From positions 310,001 through 374,000 of the forward strand of contig JABFRP010000002.1 of assembly GCA_013141115.1 (NCBI GenBank): a DNA stretch of 64,000 nucleotides, in the 5' to 3' direction. Both the position numbers and the translations under genes were made by a program. Below, one piece after another: positions 1-9,256 of this stretch (position 1 is the first letter of the stretch; each line of letters opens with the position of its first letter). The notes beneath the pieces were generated by a model. It ran no database searches. It had not been told where the DNA came from and worked only from the letters and a program-made list of their open reading frames with translations. Source of the stretch: Ferruginibacter sp. Its GTDB lineage: Bacteria; Bacteroidota; Bacteroidia; Chitinophagales; Chitinophagaceae.

Positions 1-1
1 A

Positions 2-283
2 GAAACTGGCAAGGTAATGGAGATCATCTACCCGCAACCCGATGCAAAAATTTATGTACCGCTGGAAATAAATGGCGAAAAAGGTAAAACTGTTTTTAGT
101 GCAGCCCATCGGCGCAGTGGCGCAAAAATATTCTGGAGCCTGGACGATAATTTTATTGGCACCACACAAAACTTTCATCAAATGGCTTTAAACCCTTCGC
201 CGGGCAAACATATTATTACATTAGTGGATGAAAATGGATTAAGCGCAAGCAGGCCATTTGAAATATTGGCAAAAGAGCATTGA
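2..283 (+). CDS. pbpC: Penicillin-binding protein 1C, C-terminal fragment (truncated by left window edge)
   Basis: Frame is open to the left edge; C-terminal BiPBP_C-like segment (IYPQPDAKIYVPLEINGEKGKTVFSA..HRRSGAKIFWSLDDNFIGTT). Confidence 0.75.
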   Translation, partial: ETGKVMEIIYPQPDAKIYVPLEINGEKGKTVFSAAHRRSGAKIFWSLDDNFIGTTQNFHQMALNPSPGKHIITLVDENGLSASRPFEILAKEH

Positions 284-304
284 TCTTGTCTAAACTAAAG
301 AAGT

Positions 305-415
305 TTTGCCACGGATTATACAGATTTTCACGGATAGAGCATTCAGACTTTCACTTTACATTATGCCGAAAAACCACAGATCATAATCCGTGTTAATCTG
401 TGTAATCCGTGGCCG
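305..415. repeat. Imperfect 28-bp inverted repeat (308-335 / 386-413) of the 'ccacggattaNacagatt...aatctgtgtaatccgtgg' type
   Basis: Reverse complement of 308-335 matches 386-413 at 25 of 28 positions by eye. Confidence 0.7.
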
Positions 416-472
416 CCCTAAAATAATTTTGTGTAAAGGTTTTACACACTGCATCATGATAAAAAAATTATC

Positions 473-2368
473 ATGAAAGCTTTATTTACCCGGCTACTGC
501 TAACAGCAAACTGTATTGTGTTATTACAAATTACCATTGCACAAATTGCTCAAAAAACTATTGATACTAAAATTGAAAAAGCCACCGTATTTTTAAATGG
601 TGCTCAAATAAACCGTTCCGGAAAAACAACTGTAAGCCCCGGCAATTCGGAGATCATATTCAAAGGCATTTCTCCCTACATCAACAAACAAAGTATACAG
701 GTAAAAGCTGAAGGTAACTTCACGGTATTATCTGTAGTACATAAACTCAATTATTTACAGGAGCAAACCAAACAGGCTGATGTACAAAAAGTAGAAGAAC
801 AAAAAGAACTGGTACAGGATAAGATAAACATGGAAACCAACATGATGAGCATTTACCAGAATGAAGAAAACCTTTTAGCAAAGAACCAGGCTATCGTAGC
901 GCAAAATACCGGTTTAAAAACTACCGATCTAAAAGAAGCTGCCGACTTTCACCGCCTGCGGTTAACCGAACTTAAACTTAAAGAAACTGAAGTAAGTAAA
1001 ACGCTGAAAAAATTAAATACAGAAATGGCGAAACTTAACAAGCAACAGGACGAGCTAAATAAACAAGCCAGCACGGCCACCAGTGAAGTAGTGGTTACCG
1101 TGCAAAGCGCAGCAACTGCGAATGCAGATTTTACACTCAGCTATTTTGTTGATAAAGCCGGCTGGTATCCCACTTACGATATAAGGGTAAAAGATATCAC
1201 TCAGCCAATTACCATGGCCTACAAAGCTAATGTGTACCAATCGTCGGGTGAAGACTGGAAAGAGGTAAAACTTACTTTATCTACTGCCGACCCCAAACAA
1301 AATGGTGAAAAACCAAACCTGCCCACCTGGTACTTACATTATTTTACTCCACAGTATTACGGCATCAACAATTCCAGCAGCAATACCTACAATCCTAATG
1401 TAAGAGAAGTTGCAGGAAGAGTGACCAATCAAAACGGGCAAGCCGTTTCGTACGCCACTGTTATGGTTAAGGGCACTAAAAACGGAACAACAACTGATGC
1501 CAATGGTAATTTCAGGATAAGCATTCCTTACAATTCTTCTACCATTGTTTTTTCTGCAGTTGGTTTGCAAACACGGGAATTATTTATTTCATCTAATCAA
1601 ATGAATATTGCTATGCAACAATCCAATCAAAATTTAGAAGAAGTAGTGGTAGTGGGTTATGGTACCCGTCGCTCAGATGACGATAATGATTTTACTGGCA
1701 GTTATGCAAAAGCCAGAAAAGAAGCTACCATTCCTTTAACTATTTCAGAAAGACAAAACACTACCAGTTTTTCTTACGATATAGAAATACCTTATACCAT
1801 TTTAAATGATGGCAAAACATCTACCGTAGAAATGAAACAAATGGAAGTGCCTGCCTTATATGAATACTATTGTGCCCCCAAATTAGAACAGGATGTTTTT
1901 CTTACCGCAAAAATTACCGACTGGGCTGATCTTAATTTGCTGGAAGGCGAAAGCAATTTATTTTTTGAAGGTACATTTATTGGCAAAGCAATGATCAGCC
2001 CTAAAACAGCAGGCGACACACTAAGTCTTTCTTTAGGCCGTGATAAAAACATTGTTGTAAAAAGAACCAGCATTAAAGAATTTAGCAAAAAACAATTTTT
2101 GGGCAGCAACAAAATTGATTACAGAACTTTTGAGATCAGCATCCGCAATAATAAAAAACAATCCATCAACTTAATTGTGGAAGATCAGTACCCTGTAAGC
2201 ACCATGAAAGAAGTGGAAGTAGATAAAATAGAAAATAAAGAAGCAGAGTTGGATACCGAAACCGGCAAATTAAAATGGACCATACAACTGGATGCTGGTA
2301 AAGAAAAGAAAACAGGTTTTAAATATTCCGTAAAATATCCTAAAGGCAACACTATTATTTTGGAATAA
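473..2368 (+). CDS. MuiA/DUF4139 family protein with embedded carboxypeptidase-regulatory-like domain
   Basis: Signal peptide, coiled-coil N-terminal half, DUF4139-like C-terminal half; internal VAGRVTNQNGQAVSYATVMVKGTKNGTTTDANGNF...EEVVVVGYGT. Confidence 0.75.
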   Translation: MKALFTRLLLTANCIVLLQITIAQIAQKTIDTKIEKATVFLNGAQINRSGKTTVSPGNSEIIFKGISPYINKQSIQVKAEGNFTVLSVVHKLNYLQEQTKQADVQKVEEQKELVQDKINMETNMMSIYQNEENLLAKNQAIVAQNTGLKTTDLKEAADFHRLRLTELKLKETEVSKTLKKLNTEMAKLNKQQDELNKQASTATSEVVVTVQSAATANADFTLSYFVDKAGWYPTYDIRVKDITQPITMAYKANVYQSSGEDWKEVKLTLSTADPKQNGEKPNLPTWYLHYFTPQYYGINNSSSNTYNPNVREVAGRVTNQNGQAVSYATVMVKGTKNGTTTDANGNFRISIPYNSSTIVFSAVGLQTRELFISSNQMNIAMQQSNQNLEEVVVVGYGTRRSDDDNDFTGSYAKARKEATIPLTISERQNTTSFSYDIEIPYTILNDGKTSTVEMKQMEVPALYEYYCAPKLEQDVFLTAKITDWADLNLLEGESNLFFEGTFIGKAMISPKTAGDTLSLSLGRDKNIVVKRTSIKEFSKKQFLGSNKIDYRTFEISIRNNKKQSINLIVEDQYPVSTMKEVEVDKIENKEAELDTETGKLKWTIQLDAGKEKKTGFKYSVKYPKGNTIILE

Positions 2369-2453
2369 GTTATTGCAAAAGGCATAGTTGTATAAAAGAG
2401 ATGCGGCATTATAAAAAATCTCCTTAATTTTAAAAAAAATAAAACATACAACT

Positions 2454-4049
2454 ATGCCAATACGTATGGAAGATGATCCGCAGGATCAGCAGGATTTTAA
2501 CGACAGTAATACCTCTGGTGGTGGTGGAAGAAGTGCAGGAGGTGGTGGTGGAATGTTAAGTTTATTACCCATGTTGCTTAGCCTTTTTGGTGGTGGCCGT
2601 GGCGGAGGGGGTAAAAAAATCATATTGCTGTTAGTGGTTGCAGCCGCTGCATATTTTTTCTTTTTCAGGAATGGCTCTGGCGGTGGGATTACCGATACGG
2701 TGAAAAATCTTTTTTCGCAAAGCGGTTATAGTTTTAGCCCTGATGAATTTAAAAAAGCCAGCGTGTATGAGGGGCTGGCAGATGACAACACCAAAAACCC
2801 TTTACCCGAAAGCGTTTCTTTATTGCGCTTTGCCCCCGACAGGCAAAACCAGGGCAAGCAAGGCAGTTGCGTAGCATGGAGCAGTGTGTATGCCGCAAGA
2901 ACTATTGTGGAAGCAGCGTCTACCGGGCAAAGCGGCAACAGCACCGCTTACAGTCCTGCATTTGTATACAACCAAATTGGATTAGAAGGTTGCCAAGGCG
3001 CTTACATACAAAACGCCATGGAATTTATGACCAACAAAGGTGTAGTTCCTTTCAATACTTTTCCTTACGATGATAATGATTGCAGTAGGCAGCCAAGTTC
3101 TTCTATGGCCAGCAGTGCAACACAAAACCGCATGCATGGTTTTACAAGATTAACTGATGGTGCAGGAGTAGATGGTATTAATGTACGTGCAGTAAAAGAA
3201 CATTTAGCAAAAGATGCACCGGTGGTAATTGGCATGATGGTAGGTGGAAGTTTTATGCAGGATATGATGGGTAAAGAATTGTGGGCACCAACTAGTGAAG
3301 ATCGCAGCCAGATGGGATTTGGTGGCCATGCCATGTGTGTGATAGGTTACGACGACCGTAAACAGGCTTTTCAGATTATGAACAGTTGGGGCCCAGAATG
3401 GGGTGTTAATGGTGTGGGCTGGGTACGCTATGCCGACTTTAAAGAATTTGTACGTGAAGCTTATGGTGTAGACCCTATGCCCAAGCGTGGTGCCGCAGTA
3501 AGCGTTCCGTTTGAAGCAGCTATTGGTTTAGTAAAGAATGATGATAAACAATATATTCCTTTAAAATTAAAGGCCGGTAATGTTTTTGAAACAGTGGGCA
3601 AAGTAGCACCGGGCACTAAATTTAAAATGGAAATAAAAAATAGTACCGAGTGCAATATTTATATTTTTGGACAGGAAACTGACGGCAGCAGTTATACTTT
3701 ATTTCCTTATCCCGATAAAACTGATGCCACTAAAACTTCTTTCTCGCCTTATTGCGGTATTACCGGTTATCGTTTATTTCCACGTGGTAAAAGTTTAGTG
3801 CCGGATAATGTGGGCACTAAAGATGTATTTGCTGCAGTGGTAACCAAACAAGCTATTGATTGGTTTGCTGTTAATAATGCTATTTCAAAAAGCACACAAA
3901 CCAGTTATGCTGCAAAAGTTGCAGAAGCGCTGCAACAAAATGGACAATCCAATGTTCGTTATGCAACTGGTAACAGTGGCACTATTAATTTAAAAGCAGA
4001 TAATGGTACCCCCAACGCAGTAATTTGTATTGTAGAAGTGAATAAGTAA
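2454..4049 (+). CDS. C1 (papain-like) family cysteine peptidase with Gly-rich N-terminus and TM segment
   Basis: Active-site-like motifs QGSCVAWS, GGHAMCVIGYDD and NSWGPEWG; N-terminal poly-Gly followed by one TM helix. Confidence 0.8.
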   Translation: MPIRMEDDPQDQQDFNDSNTSGGGGRSAGGGGGMLSLLPMLLSLFGGGRGGGGKKIILLLVVAAAAYFFFFRNGSGGGITDTVKNLFSQSGYSFSPDEFKKASVYEGLADDNTKNPLPESVSLLRFAPDRQNQGKQGSCVAWSSVYAARTIVEAASTGQSGNSTAYSPAFVYNQIGLEGCQGAYIQNAMEFMTNKGVVPFNTFPYDDNDCSRQPSSSMASSATQNRMHGFTRLTDGAGVDGINVRAVKEHLAKDAPVVIGMMVGGSFMQDMMGKELWAPTSEDRSQMGFGGHAMCVIGYDDRKQAFQIMNSWGPEWGVNGVGWVRYADFKEFVREAYGVDPMPKRGAAVSVPFEAAIGLVKNDDKQYIPLKLKAGNVFETVGKVAPGTKFKMEIKNSTECNIYIFGQETDGSSYTLFPYPDKTDATKTSFSPYCGITGYRLFPRGKSLVPDNVGTKDVFAAVVTKQAIDWFAVNNAISKSTQTSYAAKVAEALQQNGQSNVRYATGNSGTINLKADNGTPNAVICIVEVNK

Positions 4050-4066
4050 AATTAAACCCCATTCAA

Positions 4067-4558
4067 TTGAAAAAAATATTCATTGCAATTTTTTGTTTTG
4101 TCGCTTACACAAGCAATGCACAAACCGAGGGCAGCAAATTATACAACCCATCTGCCGATGCAGAAAATGACATTGCCGCTGCAATTACAAAAGCAAAGGC
4201 CGAAAAGAAACATGTATTGTTACAGGGCGGCGGTAACTGGTGCAGCTGGTGTATTGAGTTTGCCCGTTTTTGTAAAGAAGATAGAAAAATAGATTCGGTT
4301 ATTAAGTCTTCTTATGTATGGTACCATTTAAATTGGAGCAAAGAAAACGAGAATAAAAAACTGTTTGCAAAATATAATTATGCCCAGCGTTTTGGCTTTC
4401 CGGTATTTATTATTTTAGATGGTAATGGCAACCGCATACATACGCAAAACAGCGAGTATTTAGAGAATGGTAAAAAGAGTTACGACAGAAATAAAGTGCA
4501 GGCTTTTTTAGAAATGTGGAGCCCCAATGCACTTAACCCTAAAATGTACGGCGATTAA
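4067..4558 (+). CDS. Thioredoxin-fold family protein (TTG start, secreted)
   Basis: Signal peptide; GGNWCSWCIEFARF CxxC-type motif; thioredoxin-like C-terminus FGFPVFIILDGNGN. Confidence 0.75.
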   Translation: MKKIFIAIFCFVAYTSNAQTEGSKLYNPSADAENDIAAAITKAKAEKKHVLLQGGGNWCSWCIEFARFCKEDRKIDSVIKSSYVWYHLNWSKENENKKLFAKYNYAQRFGFPVFIILDGNGNRIHTQNSEYLENGKKSYDRNKVQAFLEMWSPNALNPKMYGD

Positions 4559-4595
4559 ATACAATCTGAAATCGCCAATCTAAAATCTACAATCC

Positions 4596-5075
4596 ATGAG
4601 TGCAAATAAATTCCTTAATCTCATCAACAACCGCTTTAAATTCAACCTGTTTTTATTTTCTAAATTACCCAGTGCATTTTTTTGTGGTGTACGGGTACAA
4701 TTTGCTGATGAAAATAAATGTGTTGCCACCGTTCCGTTTAAATGGTTAAGCCAAAATCCTTTTAAGAGTACTTATTTTGCCTGCCTTAGTATGGCTGCCG
4801 AAATGACGACAGGTGTTTTGGGCCTTGCACATATTTATAAAAGAGATCCTGCAGTAAGTATGCTGGTGGTAAATATCAGCGGCAGCTTTTTTAAAAAAGC
4901 AACTGGCAAAACCACTTTTATTTGCAACGATGGCCTGCTGATAAAACAAACTATTGAAGATGCCATCTTTGATGGGCAGGGTAAAACCGTAACTGCAAAA
5001 AGTACCGGTACCAATGCTGCTGGTGAAGTGGTGGCAGAATTTTTAATTACCTGGAGTTTTAAGGCAAAGCAATAA
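4596..5075 (+). CDS. DUF4442-like hotdog-fold protein
   Basis: Length and motif pattern (FKWLSQNPFKSTYFACLSMAAEMTTGVL) typical of DUF4442/thioesterase-like proteins. Confidence 0.6.
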   Translation: MSANKFLNLINNRFKFNLFLFSKLPSAFFCGVRVQFADENKCVATVPFKWLSQNPFKSTYFACLSMAAEMTTGVLGLAHIYKRDPAVSMLVVNISGSFFKKATGKTTFICNDGLLIKQTIEDAIFDGQGKTVTAKSTGTNAAGEVVAEFLITWSFKAKQ

Positions 5076-5086
5076 AGTGAACATCT

Positions 5087-5560
5087 ATGTTAGCCCAAAA
5101 AATCACACTGCTTGCTTTATTATCGCAAATGGTTTTTTTTATAGTTTACTTTTTTTATACCCAGAAAATTTATAATAATAGTTTAAAGACCTTGCTGGTT
5201 TTCTCTGTTACATTTTCCACTGCATTGACACTATTTTGCCTTGACCAAAATAAAGAAGACCTTTTTAAAATTATTCCTTGTAGCTGCATCTGCCTTGTAT
5301 ATTACCTGCTACTTACATTGCTTAAAGCAAACTATAAAACACTAAATAATTTTTTTATACAAAAAGGTTGGGTTAAGGAAAAATATAATGGTAAAGATTT
5401 TACATTTGTTATCCTGGCTCACGATGAAATTCCTGATTATTGGGATGAAAAAAAAGCTGTACCCCCATCCAGCCTGGATAAGTTCATTACCTTTTTCCTT
5501 TTTATTATACCTATCCTGCTTGTTTGGCTAGTTGCCACAATACTTATTGCCCTTTTTTGA
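5087..5560 (+). CDS. Hypothetical membrane protein
   Basis: ORF with several hydrophobic helices; no family recognised. Confidence 0.6.
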   Translation: MLAQKITLLALLSQMVFFIVYFFYTQKIYNNSLKTLLVFSVTFSTALTLFCLDQNKEDLFKIIPCSCICLVYYLLLTLLKANYKTLNNFFIQKGWVKEKYNGKDFTFVILAHDEIPDYWDEKKAVPPSSLDKFITFFLFIIPILLVWLVATILIALF

Positions 5561-5619
5561 TTGGTCTATCTCCAGGTAATGCGGTTTCATATAAAATGCT
5601 CTGGGGTGTTTATCCATAA

Positions 5620-5655
5620 AAAAGAGGTTCGTTTTTAACGAACCTCTTTTAAAAA
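5620..5655. terminator. Bidirectional intrinsic terminator between convergent genes
   Basis: Perfect 14-bp stem aaaagaggttcgtt / aacgaacctctttt with ttt loop, A-rich and T-rich on either side. Confidence 0.85.
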
Positions 5656-5670
5656 TAATATGCCTTGCTT

Positions 5671-8600
5671 TTAGTTATTGCCCCTTACCGGGTAAGGAGG
5701 TCTTACCGGTGTAACCGGCGGATTTTTTTCCAGTTCTTTTAAAGCCACTTCAATAGCTTTTAGTAATTGTGGGTCATTACCTTTTATTACTTCAGATGGG
5801 GTTTGCTCTACCTCAATATCAGGTGCAACACCAACATTCTCTACAATAAAACCATCTTTTGTCCAGATGGCCAGATTTGGCGCCGTTACGGAACCGCCAT
5901 CAATAAATTCAGGAAATCCTAAAATACCGACAAGGCCGCCCCAGGTTCGTTTGCCCACCAAAGTACCCACTTTAAACTTCCTGAACATCCATGGCAACAT
6001 ATCACCTCCCGATCCTGCAGTTTCATCAATCAGCATTACTTTAGGCCCTTGTATAGATGCACTTGGTGTTTTAAGATCTTTACCATACCGTAGGTTCCAG
6101 TAAGCCTGCTGCGGATTTAATAATAAGTTGATGTAATAATCTGCCAGTTGTCCGCCGCCATTAAATCTTTCATCTACAATGATGGCTTTTCTGTTAGCCT
6201 GCGGATAAAAATATCTTTTAAAATAATCATGTCCCAAATCTGCAGTGTTAGGTACGTACACATATGCAACCTGCCCATTGGTGGCTTCAGTAACTTTTTT
6301 CAAATTGCCTTCCACCCAGTCACGGTTGCGTAGAGCCGATTCGCTTTCAACCGGAACTACTTTTACAGTTCTGGATGCTGTACCATCGGCATTGCTGCTA
6401 ACAGTAAGCTCTGTTATTTTACCTGCTGTATTTTCAAAATAACGGTACAGGTCTTCTTTCGCATTAATGTCGTTGCCGTTTACGGCAATAATGTAATCGC
6501 CTGTTTTTACATTAACACCAGGTTCGGTTAAAGGCGATTTTAAATTTGGGTTCCAGTTTAATCCGCCGTATATCTTTTTAATTTGATAACGATTATTGTT
6601 TACGGTATAATCTGCGCCAAGTAAACCGCCGCTTACTCTTTGTGGTGTGTACAACTGATCACCGGGATTTGAAATGCGGTGGTGGCCAACTCCTAATTCG
6701 CTGCACATCCATTGTATCAAAAGATTTAAGTCGCTCCTGCATGCCAGATCGGGTAAAAAAGTTTCGTACTTCTTTTTAACTGCATTCCAGTTAGCACCAT
6801 GCATACCGGGATCGTAAAAATAATCCCTGTTTACACGCCATGCTTCTTCAAATATATTTTTCCATTCTGCAGCAGGGTCGGTTTTTATTTGAATAGCTCC
6901 GGTGTTAATATTTCCTTTACCGGGTGCCGGCTTACTGCCTGCATCTGTTACCACCCAGCTGTTACCAATGCTGTACAGCATTTTTTTACCGTCAGCAGAA
7001 ATAATATATCCATCCATTGCAGTAACCTCTGCATCTTTACGGGCTTTTAAATCGTATTTATGTAACATACCGCTGCCCTGGTTGCTGGCAGGATAAACAA
7101 CATAATATATTTCACCTTCTTTTCCTGCACCCAATTGTCCGTAATTATCTGCGGCAATGGGCAGATCAACAATCCTGTTTTCAATACCATCCCAATCAAT
7201 ACGCAACTGGTCATCTTTTTTATCAGGTGTCGCCAATTTTTTATCAGCAGGTTTGCCCGCTGCTGCAGTATCTGGTTTTATAGCTTCTTCATCATTTTCT
7301 TTTGCAAAAGGAGAAATGGTTTCTTTTTGCAGTGTAACCAAATAAATAGAATTGGTTGATCGCATATCAGCATTAGATTGATCGAACCAATTGATAACAG
7401 GTCCTGCATCGGTAGAAGCAAAAAAGTAAAGATACTTTCCGCTTTTATCAAACTTAGGGTCCGATGCATCACTTAAACCATCTGTTAACGCAAACGATTT
7501 TTTCTGTTCTATCGAATAGAGATAAACACGTTTAAATTGTGTTTCGGTTATTTTAGTGTAGGCAATCCATTTGGAATCGAATGACCAACTGCCATGCATA
7601 TACCGGAATGGCCCGGGTACATATAATTCATCTGCATCTATTTTTGTAATGGCTCCTGATGCAATATCTACAACATAAAAATTTCTTGCATTATCAGTAA
7701 AATTTATTTTTTTACTGTCCGGCGACCATTCGGGGTAGGCATAAAATCCTGTACCGGTAAGTTTAAAAACTTTTGCTTCACCTTTTCCATCCTGTGGTTT
7801 TAAGTACAACTGGTATTCGCCGCTGGCATCAGAAAAGTAGGCGATTGTTTTTCCATCTGGCGACCAGGAAGGATATTTTTCATGTGCGCTGGTGGTTTGT
7901 GTAAGATTCCTGAAATCTCCTTTTTCTGCAGGTGCAGTAATAATTTCACCACGACTGTCAAAAACAACTCTTGCACCAGTAGGAGAAATATCTCCTGCAC
8001 GGATATAATCACCACCTCTTACAAAGCGGCCTCTTAATTCCAGTAGATCTGCAGCAATACCAATTTTTAGTTTAGTTGCAGATGATCCATTCAATGCATA
8101 ACTATGCAAATATCCGGCCTGTTCAAAAACAATATTTCCATTTGCAGCACCGGCATTCAGCACCGGAAAATCTTTATACTTAGTTAACTGGTCAATTTTT
8201 TTTGTAGCTGTATTGTAGGCAAATAAATTAAATTCTCCATTACGGTCGCTTCTGAAATAAACGGTGTTACCAATCCACAAAGGATTTACATCATTACATC
8301 CTTCGGCAGGCTGAGGAATTTTCACAACGCTTTTATCAGCAAAAGAAAAAATATGTATAATAGATATTGTACCGCCCCTGTAATGTTTCCATTGTTTAAA
8401 GGCATCACTTAAAGGTGTATAAGCCATTTGTTTTCCATCAGGCGAATAGTTTGCCCAAAATGCGTTGGGTATTTCTAATTGCGTAGCCATGCCACCAGTA
8501 ATTCCTACAGTAAATAATTGAGCATAGCGGCCTGTAAATACATTTCTTTGCGAAGCAAAGAGTACTGCTTTTCCATCAGGTGTAAATCCTCTTACAATAT

Positions 8601-8943
8601 CTGGCGAAGGATGCCAGGTAAGGCGCCTGGGTACGCCGCCTTCTACCGGAATTATAAATACATCTGTATTGCCATCGTATTGTGCACTAAAGGCAATTGT
8701 TTTTCCGTCTGGTGAAAATACAGGGGCAGATTCAACACCTCTGTCCACGGTTAATCTCCTGGGTTGCGATCCGTCGGCTTTGGCCACCCATAGATCTTCT
8801 GCATAAATAAAGGCAATATTATTTGCACTGGCAGCAGGTTGAGAAAGCATCCTGGTATCGGTATTATCAATTGCAAAAACGGGTGTGATAAAGCTTAATA
8901 TACAGAATAGCATAAAGCAATAAAATTGTTTACAGCGTGGCAT
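5671..8943 (-). CDS. Tricorn-protease-like S41 family peptidase (WD40-like repeats, PDZ, S41 domain)
   Basis: Repeated SPDGK.I.. beta-propeller motifs in N-half; GSGGDMLPWMFRKFKVGTLVGKRTWGGLVG S41 motif. Confidence 0.9.
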   Translation of the reverse strand: MPRCKQFYCFMLFCILSFITPVFAIDNTDTRMLSQPAASANNIAFIYAEDLWVAKADGSQPRRLTVDRGVESAPVFSPDGKTIAFSAQYDGNTDVFIIPVEGGVPRRLTWHPSPDIVRGFTPDGKAVLFASQRNVFTGRYAQLFTVGITGGMATQLEIPNAFWANYSPDGKQMAYTPLSDAFKQWKHYRGGTISIIHIFSFADKSVVKIPQPAEGCNDVNPLWIGNTVYFRSDRNGEFNLFAYNTATKKIDQLTKYKDFPVLNAGAANGNIVFEQAGYLHSYALNGSSATKLKIGIAADLLELRGRFVRGGDYIRAGDISPTGARVVFDSRGEIITAPAEKGDFRNLTQTTSAHEKYPSWSPDGKTIAYFSDASGEYQLYLKPQDGKGEAKVFKLTGTGFYAYPEWSPDSKKINFTDNARNFYVVDIASGAITKIDADELYVPGPFRYMHGSWSFDSKWIAYTKITETQFKRVYLYSIEQKKSFALTDGLSDASDPKFDKSGKYLYFFASTDAGPVINWFDQSNADMRSTNSIYLVTLQKETISPFAKENDEEAIKPDTAAAGKPADKKLATPDKKDDQLRIDWDGIENRIVDLPIAADNYGQLGAGKEGEIYYVVYPASNQGSGMLHKYDLKARKDAEVTAMDGYIISADGKKMLYSIGNSWVVTDAGSKPAPGKGNINTGAIQIKTDPAAEWKNIFEEAWRVNRDYFYDPGMHGANWNAVKKKYETFLPDLACRSDLNLLIQWMCSELGVGHHRISNPGDQLYTPQRVSGGLLGADYTVNNNRYQIKKIYGGLNWNPNLKSPLTEPGVNVKTGDYIIAVNGNDINAKEDLYRYFENTAGKITELTVSSNADGTASRTVKVVPVESESALRNRDWVEGNLKKVTEATNGQVAYVYVPNTADLGHDYFKRYFYPQANRKAIIVDERFNGGGQLADYYINLLLNPQQAYWNLRYGKDLKTPSASIQGPKVMLIDETAGSGGDMLPWMFRKFKVGTLVGKRTWGGLVGILGFPEFIDGGSVTAPNLAIWTKDGFIVENVGVAPDIEVEQTPSEVIKGNDPQLLKAIEVALKELEKNPPVTPVRPPYPVRGNN

Positions 8944-9256
8944 AGTTTTTAGTTAAGCGTGAAGAAAATCAGGGCTATAATATTATATACAAAAATTGAG
9001 AATCCAAAATTTGATTTGGCGGGTACGGACCATTTGCAACTGCAGGGATGTGCTATTTTACCTGCTGTAATATTTAACATAAGCATCCGCTATTAGAATA
9101 GCTGCTTCTCTCCCTATATTTACCTAAATTGCATCCTCAAAGTTCAATAGGCTGAACGGTGCCGAAAGAAATACACTGATGGTTGATAAAAATTTAAAAG
9201 CCAATAATGCCAAGGCTTACTTTAACCATCAACCATGAATTATTAACCAATTTTTT

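Noticed and set aside
5867-8715. Multiple + strand ORFs antisense to the tricorn-like gene (and similar antisense ORFs under other long genes)
   Set aside because: Shadow ORFs from codon bias; no recognisable domains.
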